DNA from: Agriotes lineatus
Lineage: Eukaryota; Arthropoda; Insecta; Coleoptera; Elateridae
Reading direction: 5' to 3'
Length of the DNA stretch: 64,000 nt
NCBI GenBank assembly: GCA_940337035.1
Contig: CALNHX010000282.1
Location: 186,001-250,000, forward strand
The notes below the pieces were generated by a model. It was not told the origin of the DNA and did not search any database. It saw only the letters and a list, made by a program, of their open reading frames with translations. This document shows positions 22,401 through 33,406 of the stretch, piece after piece (position 1 is the stretch's first letter; the number at the start of each line of letters is the position of its first letter). A program made the translations under genes and the position numbers.

Positions 22401-23590
22401 TGTTTTATTTGTAATTTTTTTATGTATCTACAGTTAGCGCAATCAAAGTTGCTGTTACTTGAAACGTGCTAGGCATTAAAACAAAATTCAGAAAATAAAA
22501 TCGCTGCATAACATGGAATAAATCAACATAGGCTTTTAAGTATTGTCTCGATTATAGGTCGTAATATTTACATTAAATCGTCAATTTTCAATAAAGACGC
22601 TTGGAGTAAATTATGAAAAGGTTAGTAAATGCCCAGGTTTATGTAGACAAATTAATTGGCAACTACAGTGATACAGTTATACAAGGTGTTTTTAAAAGTA
22701 TGCAAAAGAATTGAAAGCGGTTTCCTTACAGAAAATTTAGGGGGAGTATGTGCTATAAACATTTTGTCTTAGATTGACCCCTGCGAAGTTACACCCCTCC
22801 AAAGACGGGGCTCAACTTTTTTTTCTTAATTTGTAGACAAACTAGGAAATTGAAATTTTACTAATAAAAGAACTTCTTTCGGTAGTATCGTAAATTTTAT
22901 TTTACTATTACAAGGGGTTGAAAATATCAACCCCTATCCAAACTTCCAACAGAATTTTATAGGGTGGCAAAATATGGGAGTTTCAAAATACATTTTAAAG
23001 AGCTTAGACATTTTTGAAACTTTTCTTTCTTTGCGTAAAGTCAATAATTTTGAGTGAATACATTAAATAAGACATCATGCATACGTAAGCGTTGTATATG
23101 TACATGAAATTAAATTGCGATTATAGTAAACTTTCAACAAGCTCATTATGTTTTTGACTTTCTGAGTGCTCTTTGTATATATCTTGCAGGAGTTCTTTTA
23201 TTCAATTTCAGTACCTCGCAACGCAAAACGAAACGCAAACGCAACCTTTGTACGTACATTGTTTCAACCTTCATAAGAACGGCTCTGGAGTCTGCTAACT
23301 TTATAACCACAATATTGGCTGAACTTATGCAAAGTAACCATAAAAACTGTTCTTTATTTCTTCCGTCAGAGCCATCACGAATAATTTGTTTAATAAAGTC
23401 ATGCAGACAATTTGCATTTCAAATCCGCACATGCAAATCACAGCCTGGCTTTCATAACGAGCCGTAGTATGATACCTCGTCCTTTTGCAGACCACAGCAG
23501 CAAGATGAAACCGCAGCGCTCGCTACTGGGCTAGTTGCTAGTTCAATGCTCCATAATCCGAAGATGCGTAACAAATAAACATTGGCGAGG
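22401..23590. other. Upstream flank of the secreted-protein gene
   Basis: I see no gene. A possible mariner-type tip (TACAAGGTGTTTTTAAAAGT, ~22680) starts a repeat-like stretch to about 23040. The last ~200 bases before 23598 are less AT-rich and probably hold the 5' UTR or promoter of the gene that starts at 23598; no TATA box stands out. Confidence 0.4.
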
Positions 23591-23597
23591 CAGCAAA

Positions 23598-23962
23598 ATG
23601 CGGACGATTGTTCTGGGGCTGCTCTGGGGGCTGTGCGTGGCGGCGGCGGGCGTCGTGGCGTCCTCGGGCTCCAAGACCGCGTACATCGACGCGGAGTGGC
23701 GGCACAAAGTCAAGGACCACAGCAATCGGTACGCCGCCCTCCTGATGGGGGGCGGCGGCACGACGCACAAACCCCCTTGGCCCAGCAAGCCCGAGGGCTC
23801 TAAACACCCCCGACATAGTGGTTACGCCTACGTTAGCAGCAATGCGGTGCGGTTGAGACACTCTCGGTACCCCAACTTGGAAGGCGTCGCGACGCGGCTG
23901 AACAGGATGCATTCCACCACCCAAATGCCCACCACTACCGAGCCTCCTCTCTACCAGCACAG
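23598..23962 (+). CDS. First coding exon of a secreted protein gene
   Basis: The ATG at 23598 sits in CAAAATG, a good insect start context, and begins MRTIVLGLLWGLCVAAAGVV, a textbook signal peptide with cleavage likely soon after. It is preferred over the in-frame ATG at 23535, which would bury the hydrophobic stretch 21 residues in. The mature part (WRHKVKDHSNRYAALLMGG, then Pro/Thr/Arg/Ser-rich sequence with MPTTTEPPLYQHR) has no recognised domain. The exon ends AG|GTACGT at 23962. Codon use and GC content are much higher than in the flanks. Translation past the donor (to 24038) is intronic. I cannot name the gene; the protein is extracellular or a secretory-pathway precursor. Confidence 0.75.
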
Positions 23963-25459
23963 GTACGTGTTTGTTTTTGATTGGATCAAATTGTGCTCAA
24001 TGTGCGGGATCCGTATGGTATTAATTATCTTTAACTGAATCTAAAAAATGTAAAAATATACATTTTTGCATGTATGTATGATAATAGTGTGCTCGCTTGT
24101 GTTGTTAATAAAAAAAATGTTGCGTTTACAAAGTGTTGTTTAAAAAAAATTATAAGGTTACAACTTTATACTTTACAACTTTAAAAATACGCAATTGCAT
24201 GTAATTTTCCTATGTTATAGGATTGTGGTCAGTTGTGCATATTTCCGCTGACACGATACTTCATATTGTGCTCTAGTCATTCAAAAAATGTTACATTTCG
24301 GATTTCCTACAGTTTTAATAATTTTCATTGACAAATCTGTTGTTGCACTGCACCAAATACGTGCGTAAAAATTAGTTTACAACATTTACCTTTAAGTATA
24401 TATGAACGATATACGTTACTTCACGAAGAATTTTTATAAATTAAATAATAATTAACTATGCTCTACGTCTACGACAACAAAACTGTGATCCAGGGATAAT
24501 TGTTTAGTGGTGTAACAAAATTTTGCCAGTTAGTTCCTGAGCAGGTTGGCGTGACTTAACAGCTGTTGGTGTAAATTCGTGAATCACATAACATTTCTCA
24601 TAAAGTAATAAATAAAAATCCAAAATTGCTGCAACCCAATGTGTACTTACAATATATGCAAATTCAGGTCCAAATGAATATAAATTCTGCACAAGCTAAA
24701 GATATTTGAAAGGGGCAAAAGAGAAATGGCGAATGCTTACACTTATAAATGCCAATGAAACCGTAAGGTGTTTAAACCTTTAATTGTGTGTATTTGAATG
24801 TATCTGTAGTGATATCATTTTAACCTAAGGTTTTATTGTGCTGTAATTGTAGTTTTTTCAGTTTTACTAGTTCCAAATGTACACAGTTTTATTGGAAAAT
24901 GCAATTCAAATAAACTAAATAAATAATAAATTGTTCTACGAATTTCCTCGAAATTGCATTCAAGTCTCCCAACTATAGGTGGGAACCGAGCGAAAACGGA
25001 GTACGGGGGCTAAAAGCGAAAAGTATATGAGGTGCCATTACTTTAAGAACCACGATATGCGGAGAAGGCCTTATGTGTCCGAATATTCGACTTCAATCCG
25101 TGTAATAGCTGTCAACGAGCAGCAGACAAAAGCTTCAGTACTCCACCCTCGCAATTAACATTATCGCGCACAAGGGTCGTTGCTTGAACGTGCCCACCGC
25201 TTAACTGATTGCGACCAAAATTATCGAATCTGAAAGCAACCAAAACATCAAATCTGAAAGCCACTACACTACACTACCGCATATACACGAGAGATATTAC
25301 TCCAGTACTCCATTTCCGCGTGTTAAAAATAGCCAAATATATACCAATGAAAAAGTGGTAGCTTCACCTACATCATACTAATACTAGAAAAATTTGCGTA
25401 GTAACGTATATGTCATCGTAAAAAAATTCTATAGATTGATCAATTAATGCCTACGTAAT

Positions 25460-26910
25460 TTTTCAGTGTCACTCTATTCAATTTATCACCTTGTATTTTT
25501 CATAAAAATTTTAAAGAAAATATCCATTAGCTTAATTGAGTTAATCTCTCATATTCAAAGCACAGCTAATGTACGATTTGACAAATACATCTCAGATCCT
25601 TATCAGGTGCAAAAAGGGGTTACACAAGGATACTTACTTTCTCCCCTGTTCTTCAACACATATAGCGAGTAGCTCATGCGAAAGACTCTTGAGGGTTGAA
25701 ACACAGGAGTATCCATAGAAGGTGTTTAGGATGTTATTGGCAGAAACTGCCGAAGAACTGGCCGAATTGCTTGGAAATATGGATGGGGAGAGCCGCACAT
25801 GTGGTGCAAATATCAATCAAAATAAGGCAACATTCTTGATTGTAGATCGACGGAACAGCAATAGGCCAGCCATTCTAGAAGTAGGATGTTGCCAAGTAGT
25901 TCATGAGTACGTCTATACAGGAGTACCAGTAATAAAGGAAACAGCCCGTTAGGAATAAGAAGAATATGCGAGATGGGTAGAACAACAAGAATGATCATAA
26001 GACATGGACAGGAAGCGATATAACTCCATAAATACGAAGAACACAATAGTAGGGGTCCTAATATTGTCTCTAGTCCTGTTTGGTGGCGAGACCTGGACAC
26101 TAAAAGCACTGGACATAAAGAAAATGACTTCTTTGTAATGTGGTGCTGGAGGAGGGATTAAGAGTACTAAGGACGGTAAAAAGAACTAATGCGTCCATAT
26201 TGCAAGAGGTTAGTGAACCTCGACGTTTGATAAAGAGAAAACACGACACCGAAGAGCAATCCATACAAGCCCGCAGGACGTATTATATGTCCTCGGTCCA
26301 AACAAAAATTATGGTGCTAAGCAAATATCCAGTGATTAAATTAGAAATTGATAGAGCTATAGTCGAACAGGTAATGCAATTTTACTACCTAGGAGTGGAT
26401 ATTACTAGCAGTAGAGATCTCATCACAAAAGTAAGAAAGCAAGCAACAAAACTGCGCAAATAACTAGGCATCTAAACAATATGGTATATGCGGAAGGATA
26501 ACAAAATAAGAATTTATAAAACGATGGTAAGACCCGCAATCGAAACACGCACAAAAACGAAGCGAAACAAACAAACTCTTAGAACAACTGAAACGAAAAT
26601 ACTTCGGACTGGAATGGGTTTTACTGTAAGGGATAGATAACAAATACATCTATAAGACCTATCAGTGATGTACATGATGTTAGCAACTGGGGCAAGAGAA
26701 GAAGGAAATAATGGAACAACCATGTCGATAGAATGGGGAGAGACAGACTGGTATACATTTGTAAAAAAAGGGACGACCAAAGAGAAATAAACTGCCAGAA
26801 CGATCACCCAAGAGATAGGTAAACAGTGAAAAACGAAGCCCAGGCAAACAAGGATTTCCCTAGAGCCATAGCAGAAGAAGATGGTTCAACTCATTGGTGG
26901 ACGACCTTTT
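25460..26910 (+). pseudogene. APE-type LINE (RTE-like) reverse transcriptase relic
   Basis: The + strand reads LIELISHIQSTANVR, then SDPYQVQKGVTQGYLLSPLF and FNTYSE, the conserved RT block before the catalytic FADD motif, which is itself lost. Further on come LAETAEELAELLGNMD, GANINQNKATFLIVDR and CCQVVHEYVYTGVPVI. A second part (26280-26460) has VMQFYYLGVDITSSRDLITK, and 26500-26880 has the C-terminal region (IYKTMVRPAIET; NNHVDRMGRDRLVY). Stops occur every few dozen codons and frames switch several times. The two parts partly overlap in content, so two truncated copies may be joined. Confidence 0.7.
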
Positions 26911-28352
26911 TATCTCTTTCCAGCATTGGGTCGCCAATGCAATACACTATTAGACCACCTTTTATCTTAATATCGATCAACGTGGCTGGCAAAATTCTAC
27001 TTCAACATCCCTAATGCAGTCAACCCGTTTGCGATCTTTCAAAGCTATACTAAGCATTTGACGTTCTCTGGAACTTTGGGTTACCCTTAATTTCTGCATT
27101 GGAAGTTTAGTCATTGTCTATGTTTGAGACCCATATAGGCACGTCACCACAAGTAGAACACATTAATTCCCCATTTTGTGCAGCAGTACTACTATTGCGC
27201 TATTCCAATTTTCAGGAAGTCGTCCTTTCCTAAGACATTGATTGAACACTTGGTATAATTTTATCCGAATGTCTTTTCCACCGCTTTCAGGATTTTTACT
27301 ATTTTACTATTTTACATTTTTTCCCAGCTATTGTTATTTTTAGTCGCTCAAAGCGTGGTATAATTCTTCCGTTATTTTTGTAACTTCTTCTGATTTTAAG
27401 TTGATGACTTGTGTATTGCCTGTCAGTGGTTCAATGTTTTTCTATTTTCAAACTGTACAGGTTTTCATAGAAATGTTCCATTATGTTTACGATTTGGCCT
27501 GGACCTCCTACTTCTACGCCATTAACGGTTTTTAAAACTATAATTTTCCGTCCTCTGTTTGTCCTCAAGCTTTGTGTAGATCTATTTTCGTCGTTTATTT
27601 TATCTACGTTAGCCTCGTATGTTTCTTTAGATCATCCTAGATGAACTTCCTTGTTTTTTTCCACTATTCTGAATTCTTCGTATTTGCGTTCCTTGAATAA
27701 TATCTGCTTTTGATTGAATTTGGTTGTAGTATTTTGGTTTAGTTTGTCGTTTTTTCGTAATTTTTCTTTCGCAACCGTTCCCATTGTTTGATTTACTACT
27801 GCCATTATAGTATTATTCGTTTTGTTTAAATTTCGTGTTTGCCATTCTGGCTAATTCTCTTTTAATTTTTCTTCTGATCACTCTATTCCAAAGCGTTCAC
27901 TTCAAGTACCTACCAGTTACGTTGTGACTTTATTTCTTACCATTTTTGTATTAAATTTGACTTGGGCTCTTAATAATCTGTGATCACTCTGTATATTTAA
28001 AGGCTTTAACGTTATTACATCTTGCACTATGAGTTTATCAATTCATAAAATGTAATCGATTTCGTTTTTTGTTTTGCCATTTGAACCAATCCAAGTCCAC
28101 TTTCTTTCTTTTCGTCAAGAATGAATTCATTTCATATGGTCGGTGGCATGACTGGCATGTCATAAATTTAAGCAACATAACATGTATACCATTTATCATG
28201 TTATTCCTTAAATGTGAAGTTTCGTAGGGATTGTGCACTTTCTTCTTGTTTTCTTCTAATTCTACATTTAAGTCGCGTATAATAAGAGTGTAAATCTCGA
28301 TAACTCATAGTAGAAAGGTTTAATTTCCACGTGAGGATGTGCTGACATTATA

Positions 28353-29854
28353 GTGCCATTTACACGTACACTCCCATCGCGAAGGTTTGGAGCGAACTCC
28401 AAAAGTGCGCGCCGGAGCGCGGGCCAATAATGCACGCGCCAATCGCGTTGTTACCTAAATCGTAACACTCCAGGCGTGCACACTGGACTGCAGTTTTAGA
28501 GCGTACAATCCAAAACTTTTAGTGTAAATGTGATTTCGTCAAGTATTGATGTGGCGTGTGGAATTTTAGAAATTCTAAAAGTTTTGGGTTAGCGCTTGGT
28601 TGATCAGTTGCAGAATAATAAAAATGTCCAAGAAAAAAAAATAAAGTGTGTGCAGTTGCATGCACAGGTTTATATATTTATTTGGAAACACTAAAATAGA
28701 AAGCACCGCGATCAGTATGGGTAAAGAAATGGAAGGAAAACACAAAATTTATATGGGCATATGACATATGACTCTTGTATGTATAGTCTGTTCACTAAAC
28801 ATAAAAACACAAAGTGGCCTTTGATATCCAAAATTTCATCAGTGTACATGCAAAATTCACCTTTGTCTAGGAATGTATTTACAAAAAGTTCCTAAAACCA
28901 TTAGGTTAAGGGTGTGACATTTACTACCCATCTGTCATAAATGTTGTAATTAACTACTTTTAAGGATATTATACAAATACTGTGTTGGATATTATTGACG
29001 TAGCGTTTACTAATGGGTATCTTTATTACATTTTATGAAACTTCAGGTTAGAATTTCTAGAAAAATATCTACTTTGATACTGACAGTGAGAAATATTAAA
29101 TGTCATTTTTAAATTCAAATCTGCCAGTATGCAGGCGTGCAAACCTTTGTAAAACAAAATACAGAATCCCTAGCAGAAAAATTATATACACATGCCAACG
29201 TCAAAAAAAAATTAAATGATTTTGTGTTTCCTGAATGCCCTATACGAGAGTTGCTTGAAAATGATGGGTATGATTATAGACATGGGAAAGATTTATACAT
29301 TTCTATAAACTATAAATCTTTTGCTTAATACCGTGAGTCGAACATGGTCATTTTGAAAGGATTTTATTAAATATAAGTACCGGGTGACCATAAATGGTTG
29401 TGGCGGTTTTTCTTAGGTTGACACTGTTAATGTTGGTTACCCTGCTGTCAATTTTAAGTCTATGTCAAATTCGACGTTAGCAGGTTAAGTTTTGTGTCAT
29501 TTTGTGTCAAAACTGACGGAAAACCTAACCTGCTAACCTCGAATTTGACACAGATTTAAAATTGACAGCAGGGTAACCAACATTAACAGTATCAACCTAA
29601 GAAAAAAAATCACAACCATTTATGGTCACCCGGTAGTATTATTATATTAACACCAATCAAGTGCGCACTCCAAGCCTCACCATTTTGCAGAAAGAATTTT
29701 TATATTGCAAGAGCCTGGAGTGCGGTATTGGCGTGTCTGTTACAACACATTCTTTGCCTGTACAGTTTTGGTGCATTTACATGCGCGCTCTTTGCACTCG
29801 GGTTTGGCGCGTCCGCTCCAAACCTGTACGAAAAACCGTGCGTGTAAATGGCAC
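28353..29854. mobile_element. TIR element GTGCCATTTACACG nested in the LINE
   Basis: GTGCCATTTACACGTACACT at 28353 and GTGCGTGTAAATGGCAC ending at 29854 are inverted; further in, GGTTTGGAGCG (left) pairs with CGCTCCAAACC (right). The flanking bases are TA on both sides, and the host LINE reading resumes across it. It contains one unassigned + frame (29137-29328: VKQNTESLAEKLYTHANVKK, FPECPIRELLENDGYDYR) and an MITE nested at 29378-29635. No transposase core is recognisable, so the superfamily is left open. Confidence 0.7.
29378..29635. mobile_element. Palindromic MITE with TACCGGGTGACCA tips
   Basis: The 258-base element begins TACCGGGTGACCATAAATGG and ends as its exact inverse CCATTTATGGTCACCCGGTA. 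The whole element folds into ~115-base arms. The tip TACCGGGTGACCA matches the ends of the mariner-superfamily element at 45932-48742, which suggests mobilisation by a related transposase. It lies inside the TIR element at 28353-29854, a third level of nesting. Confidence 0.9.
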
Positions 29855-30084
29855 TAAATTAATGGGACATAACGTTGAAATATACTTATTTGAATTTTGA
29901 TAAGATGCTAATCGACACGTAGACTTTCACTGTTTGATCCTTTGTAATAGTATATTATATCCCATTTTATTTTACCGATTTCGTCTTCTAATTCAAACAA
30001 TTGGGTTTCGCCGATTAGTGTTCTTACGTTCGCCGTTCCGAGTGCTAGTTTTATTTTTCCATGACATTCTTAGCACAGGCGCTG

Positions 30085-30595
30085 CACAGTGGGCGATTCG
30101 GAGGTAACTTTTCTAACAATCAAAGAACTCTTGACAAAATCAAGATGTAGTAATTCTTTCGGGAGGCTACAGTTTAGTTGTTGCCGCATAAGGTAAAAAT
30201 AGTCCGCTACTGATTGTGGTACTATTTCACCTTGAAATTTTATGGTTAAACATGGCTTTTTTGAAGAAAAAGAGATTTTGACGAGTAAAACATGCCTAAA
30301 AGTATGATACAACTATCTTTTTGTCGGGGACTTTAATTTAACATGCTTGATAACAAAAACGTAGTTGGATCATACTTTTAGGCATGTTTTACTCGTCAAA
30401 ATCTCCTTTTCTTAAAAAAAGCCATGTTTAACCTTAAAATTTCAAGGTCATATAAAACCACAATCAGTAGCGGACTATTTTTACCTTATGCGGCAACAAC
30501 TAAACTGTAGCCTCCCGAAAGAATTACTACGACATCTTGATTTTGTCAAGAGTTCTTTGATTGTTAGAAAAGTTACCTCCGAATCGCCCACTGTG
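30085..30595. mobile_element. Fold-back DNA element with CACAGTGGGCGATTCGG tips
   Basis: CACAGTGGGCGATTCGGAGG at 30085 is mirrored by CCTCCGAATCGCCCACTGTG ending at 30595, with arms of ~225 bases around a ~60-base centre. CGCTG flanks both ends (30080-30084 and 30596-30600), a possible 5-base target duplication. Frames opening inside each arm are mirror images of each other, not genes. It sits just upstream of the LINE start on the - strand. Confidence 0.85.
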
Positions 30596-31704
30596 CGCTG
30601 TTTACAGCCGTCTAATGTGAAACCGACGCTGCTTGGTGTTCATTCTGTGGAAGGTATTTTGTTTTTCTCCTATTTTCTATATCTAACCGGATCTCCCCGA
30701 TTCGCTACCTAGGGATGTGCTCTCTAGAGGTTACACACTCATCTTCCGAGATAATTGACTTATATCTAAACTGTAATTTCAAGAGTGAATACTTCTGTAC
30801 TACTTGCAAACATATCCAATAAAGCTGCGAACTGAAGCGGTGTCACCGCAAATTCGCTTAGGATAGGATTTTCATTAAAATGGAAATTTTAGAGTAATTC
30901 GCCTATAATTACTACAATATTACAATTAGAATATTAGTGTACTCAGTACAGGTTAACTATCAGAAACGCTATTCATAGTACTGTAATCTAGTAACATCAT
31001 AAAGACATCGTAGTTCGTAGAATAGTTATATATGGTACAAATGTGTTATATTACAATAATCCGCAAGAGAAAAGGGGAAATTATCTCACGCGGCTTTGCC
31101 TCGTGAGCTAAAGTTTTCCCCGTATGGGTAAAATGCCTCGTCATTCACTTGTATCGCACATAACTATTATCTACGACAGTGTGTAAAATTGACTTTTAGT
31201 TGCCAGTTTTAAGTTTGTGAAACGACTTTTTAATAGCATGTTTTCATTAGTTCACGTCGTCAGTAGCAACGTGTTTTAAAATTTTAATCACGCAAAATTA
31301 TTGGCGGATACTAGTAATCCTAATTTACATTTAAAATATTTTTTTATATTTACGGTGTTTTCAAGATTCTATTGTAGATAAAATATGCTACGATGCACAT
31401 GCGTAAAGCATCTTTAGTTACTCACGGAGCTTAAAACACTCGCTCACTCGCGTTTTAACTCTGGCCCACTCGTGATTAAAGACTAACTTTACGCACTTGT
31501 GTCGTAAATTAACTATGATAATGCAAAAACGTATGTACGAGAACGTATTGTTCAAATCGTAACGTAAAATCCTGCATAACGTCTTCCAACAAGTTGATGG
31601 AATGCTGCAGATTTTTTTATTAACAGCAAAAGTGAGCACACTTTTATCCCATGAAAAAATATTACAATTTTAAAGTTGAGGTTACAACTTCGTGGGCATC
31701 GCAG

Positions 31705-31837
31705 GTACAACTCCAAGATGCTCAACAAGCTGTTCTACGAAAACTACGACGACGGTGATGATTTGGATTACGAGGAGGAAGACCTGGATGACTCTGCGGA
31801 ACCGAACAACGATGACCTGCCAGACTACGATAATTGG
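31705..31837 (+). CDS. Second coding exon of the secreted protein: acidic segment
   Basis: After the acceptor ATCGCAG at 31698-31704 the exon continues exon 1 in phase (AG|G makes Arg), giving YNSKMLNKLFYENYDD and then a run of Asp/Glu with two Asn-rich stretches, ending LPDYDNW before the donor GGTAAGT at 31838. The 44 complete codons end in phase 0. Of 45 residues roughly half are Asp or Glu. Together exons 1 and 2 give 166 residues without a stop, and the 3' end lies further right. An acidic segment after a basic one is common in secreted precursors and matrix-associated proteins; no specific family is implied. Confidence 0.7.
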
Positions 31838-32562
31838 GTAAGTCGTTATTTTTTGTCACTTTAGGGGAAATGTCCGGCAACGTGCCACTGCAGCGGGTTG
31901 TCAGATTTTAGATAGGCGCTGACGAAGGATTAGCCACTTTAATCCCTCTTCAATGGGCCATTCTAAAATATTGCTGCATTTTACCAGAAATAACGGCTAC
32001 TCGTTTGTAGAGTCCTGCGCCAAAACAATAGATCCAGTCACGTAAAGTTGGTTTTTTGCCATGTGTTTGAGTTTTATCCTGAAAAACCAAATACATTAGG
32101 TTCTGTCATGTGTACTTTTAGAAGAAAAAATAAAAGTTACAGCTGTTAGTATACTATCAACTTACATTAATTTACAAATAAAGATAAGTATATATATAAT
32201 AGCCCAAGCCCTCGCGTAGGCTTTTCACTTGATGTCTGTATTTTGCAGCAAATCGAAATTACAGTATCTTCGCCAGTATACGTAGCTTCCGTTTATGAAT
32301 TGTTTATACGCTCATCACTTGATGTATGTGACAAAGTTTAAGTTATTGTCTTGGCTTTGTGTTTCCGTTAGAGTATTAAATCCTTATTAATATTTTCTGA
32401 CATACATGTTTCATTTAATCCAGTAGCGGTATTAAGGGCTTCTAGGTAGTGGTAATCATTTATATGTTTAAAAATGCGTCCTTTGATCATCTACTGGCTT
32501 TCTCCCTATTTTTAACCCCACTGCCTTGACTATTGCCGGCTTCCGTATGGTATATTATGATC
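31838..32562. other. Intron start, no recognised feature
   Basis: AT-rich sequence after the exon-2 donor. Nothing coding or repeated within the window was seen. Confidence 0.4.
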
Positions 32563-33406
32563 CAGTGACGGCTCGTGGAAAATTTTGATGTAGCCAACCA
32601 CCGAACGTAAAATTCATTTTCCACCCTATCAAACACACAAGGACAGATTCCGATGTCTCTAGATTTAAATATTGCGTATGTGGACTAGCAAAAGTAAGCA
32701 TAGTGAAAACATTTACCAATAAAATATGATGAACAGAATGGTATATCTCTCATATTTCGTTTAAATGTTCTCCACTGTTTGAGATACATAGCTACATTCA
32801 TGTTTGATATATATTATTTCAAGAAGTGCGATCATTTACAAGTAAATTATGAGTATAATAAAATAGATTATAAATGTGTAGTATAGTTATTTAAGTTAAT
32901 TTGTAAAAACCCCAATGTCTCTTCTGTAGAAATTATACACTCGGCCTTCCACATACGCTCCCTGACATGGCCTTGCTTCATTTGAGTTCGATGGAGTCAG
33001 AATACGTGCAAAAACAGAAACTCGAGTGAGTGAGTGAGTGAATGAGTTATCACAGGGGTCAGGCCAGACTAAGGCTGCTTGAGGTTTAAGCCTTTCACGG
33101 AAATGGCTCCCATTGAATTTTACAATATTCTTATCTTTGGATATACTTTGTCGTTCAATCCCCGCTGCAGTCTATAAACTGTCGAAAAGCTGAGAGCCAC
33201 TTGGATCTGTCACAAATGCATTCGTGATTAAATCTAGCAGCGCTTATCATACAGTTCATATTCATGAAATAAAAATTACAGAAGAAAAATGATGAAAAAA
33301 AAGTGCAAAAACATATTTTTTCAGAATAAAAAAAGTTTTAATGACTGGTTTGTTATGATAATGATGGAGCCATGGCTGCTTGGCTCCTTATCGTGAGCCG
33401 CCACTG
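32563..33406. mobile_element. Non-autonomous hAT-like element (CAGTGACGGCTC tips)
   Basis: CAGTGACGGCTCGTGG at 32563 and GTGAGCCGCCACTG ending at 33406 are inverted tips of a common insect hAT type. The 8-base flanks (TTATGATC and TAATATGT) do not match, so the duplication has decayed or the ends are one or two bases off. A (GAGT)n run lies inside at ~33025-33050. No transposase is present. Confidence 0.6.

Larger units (their letters stand above)
26890..30062 (-). pseudogene. APE-type LINE relic with nested DNA elements
   Basis: The - strand starts near 30060 with KIKLALGTANVRTLIGETQL and FELEDEIGKIKWDII, the beginning of the endonuclease. It is cut at ~29855 and resumes at 28350 with SAHPHVEIKPFYYELSRF, then ENKKKVHNPYETS; KMVRNKVTT; the linker KLNQNTTTKFNQKQILFKER; TVNGVEVGGPGQIV; and AVEKTFG ... 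GKDDFLKIGIAQ (start of RT). An internal deletion then jumps to the C-terminus: MQKLRVTQSSRERQMLSIAL, KDRKRVD, and LHWRPNAGKR near 26890-27000. Many stops are present. The continuity of the reading across 28353-29854 shows that the DNA element there inserted into the LINE. Confidence 0.7.
23963..31704 (+). other. Intron 1 of the secreted-protein gene, filled with transposons
   Basis: This 7.7-kb interval separates the two phase-compatible exons. It holds LINE relics on both strands and three DNA elements, listed separately. The parts 23963-25450 and 30720-31704 show no other recognisable feature apart from a short CTCACG...CGTGAG hairpin near 31090. Confidence 0.6.

Noticed and set aside
23538..23960. 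140-codon - strand frame and other frames over the first exon
   Set aside because: GC-rich exon sequence opens several frames; only the + frame has a signal peptide, a good start context and a splice donor that matches a later acceptor.
30070..30712. Similar frames (MRQQLNCSLPKEL...) on opposite strands
   Set aside because: They are the two arms of the fold-back element at 30085-30595.
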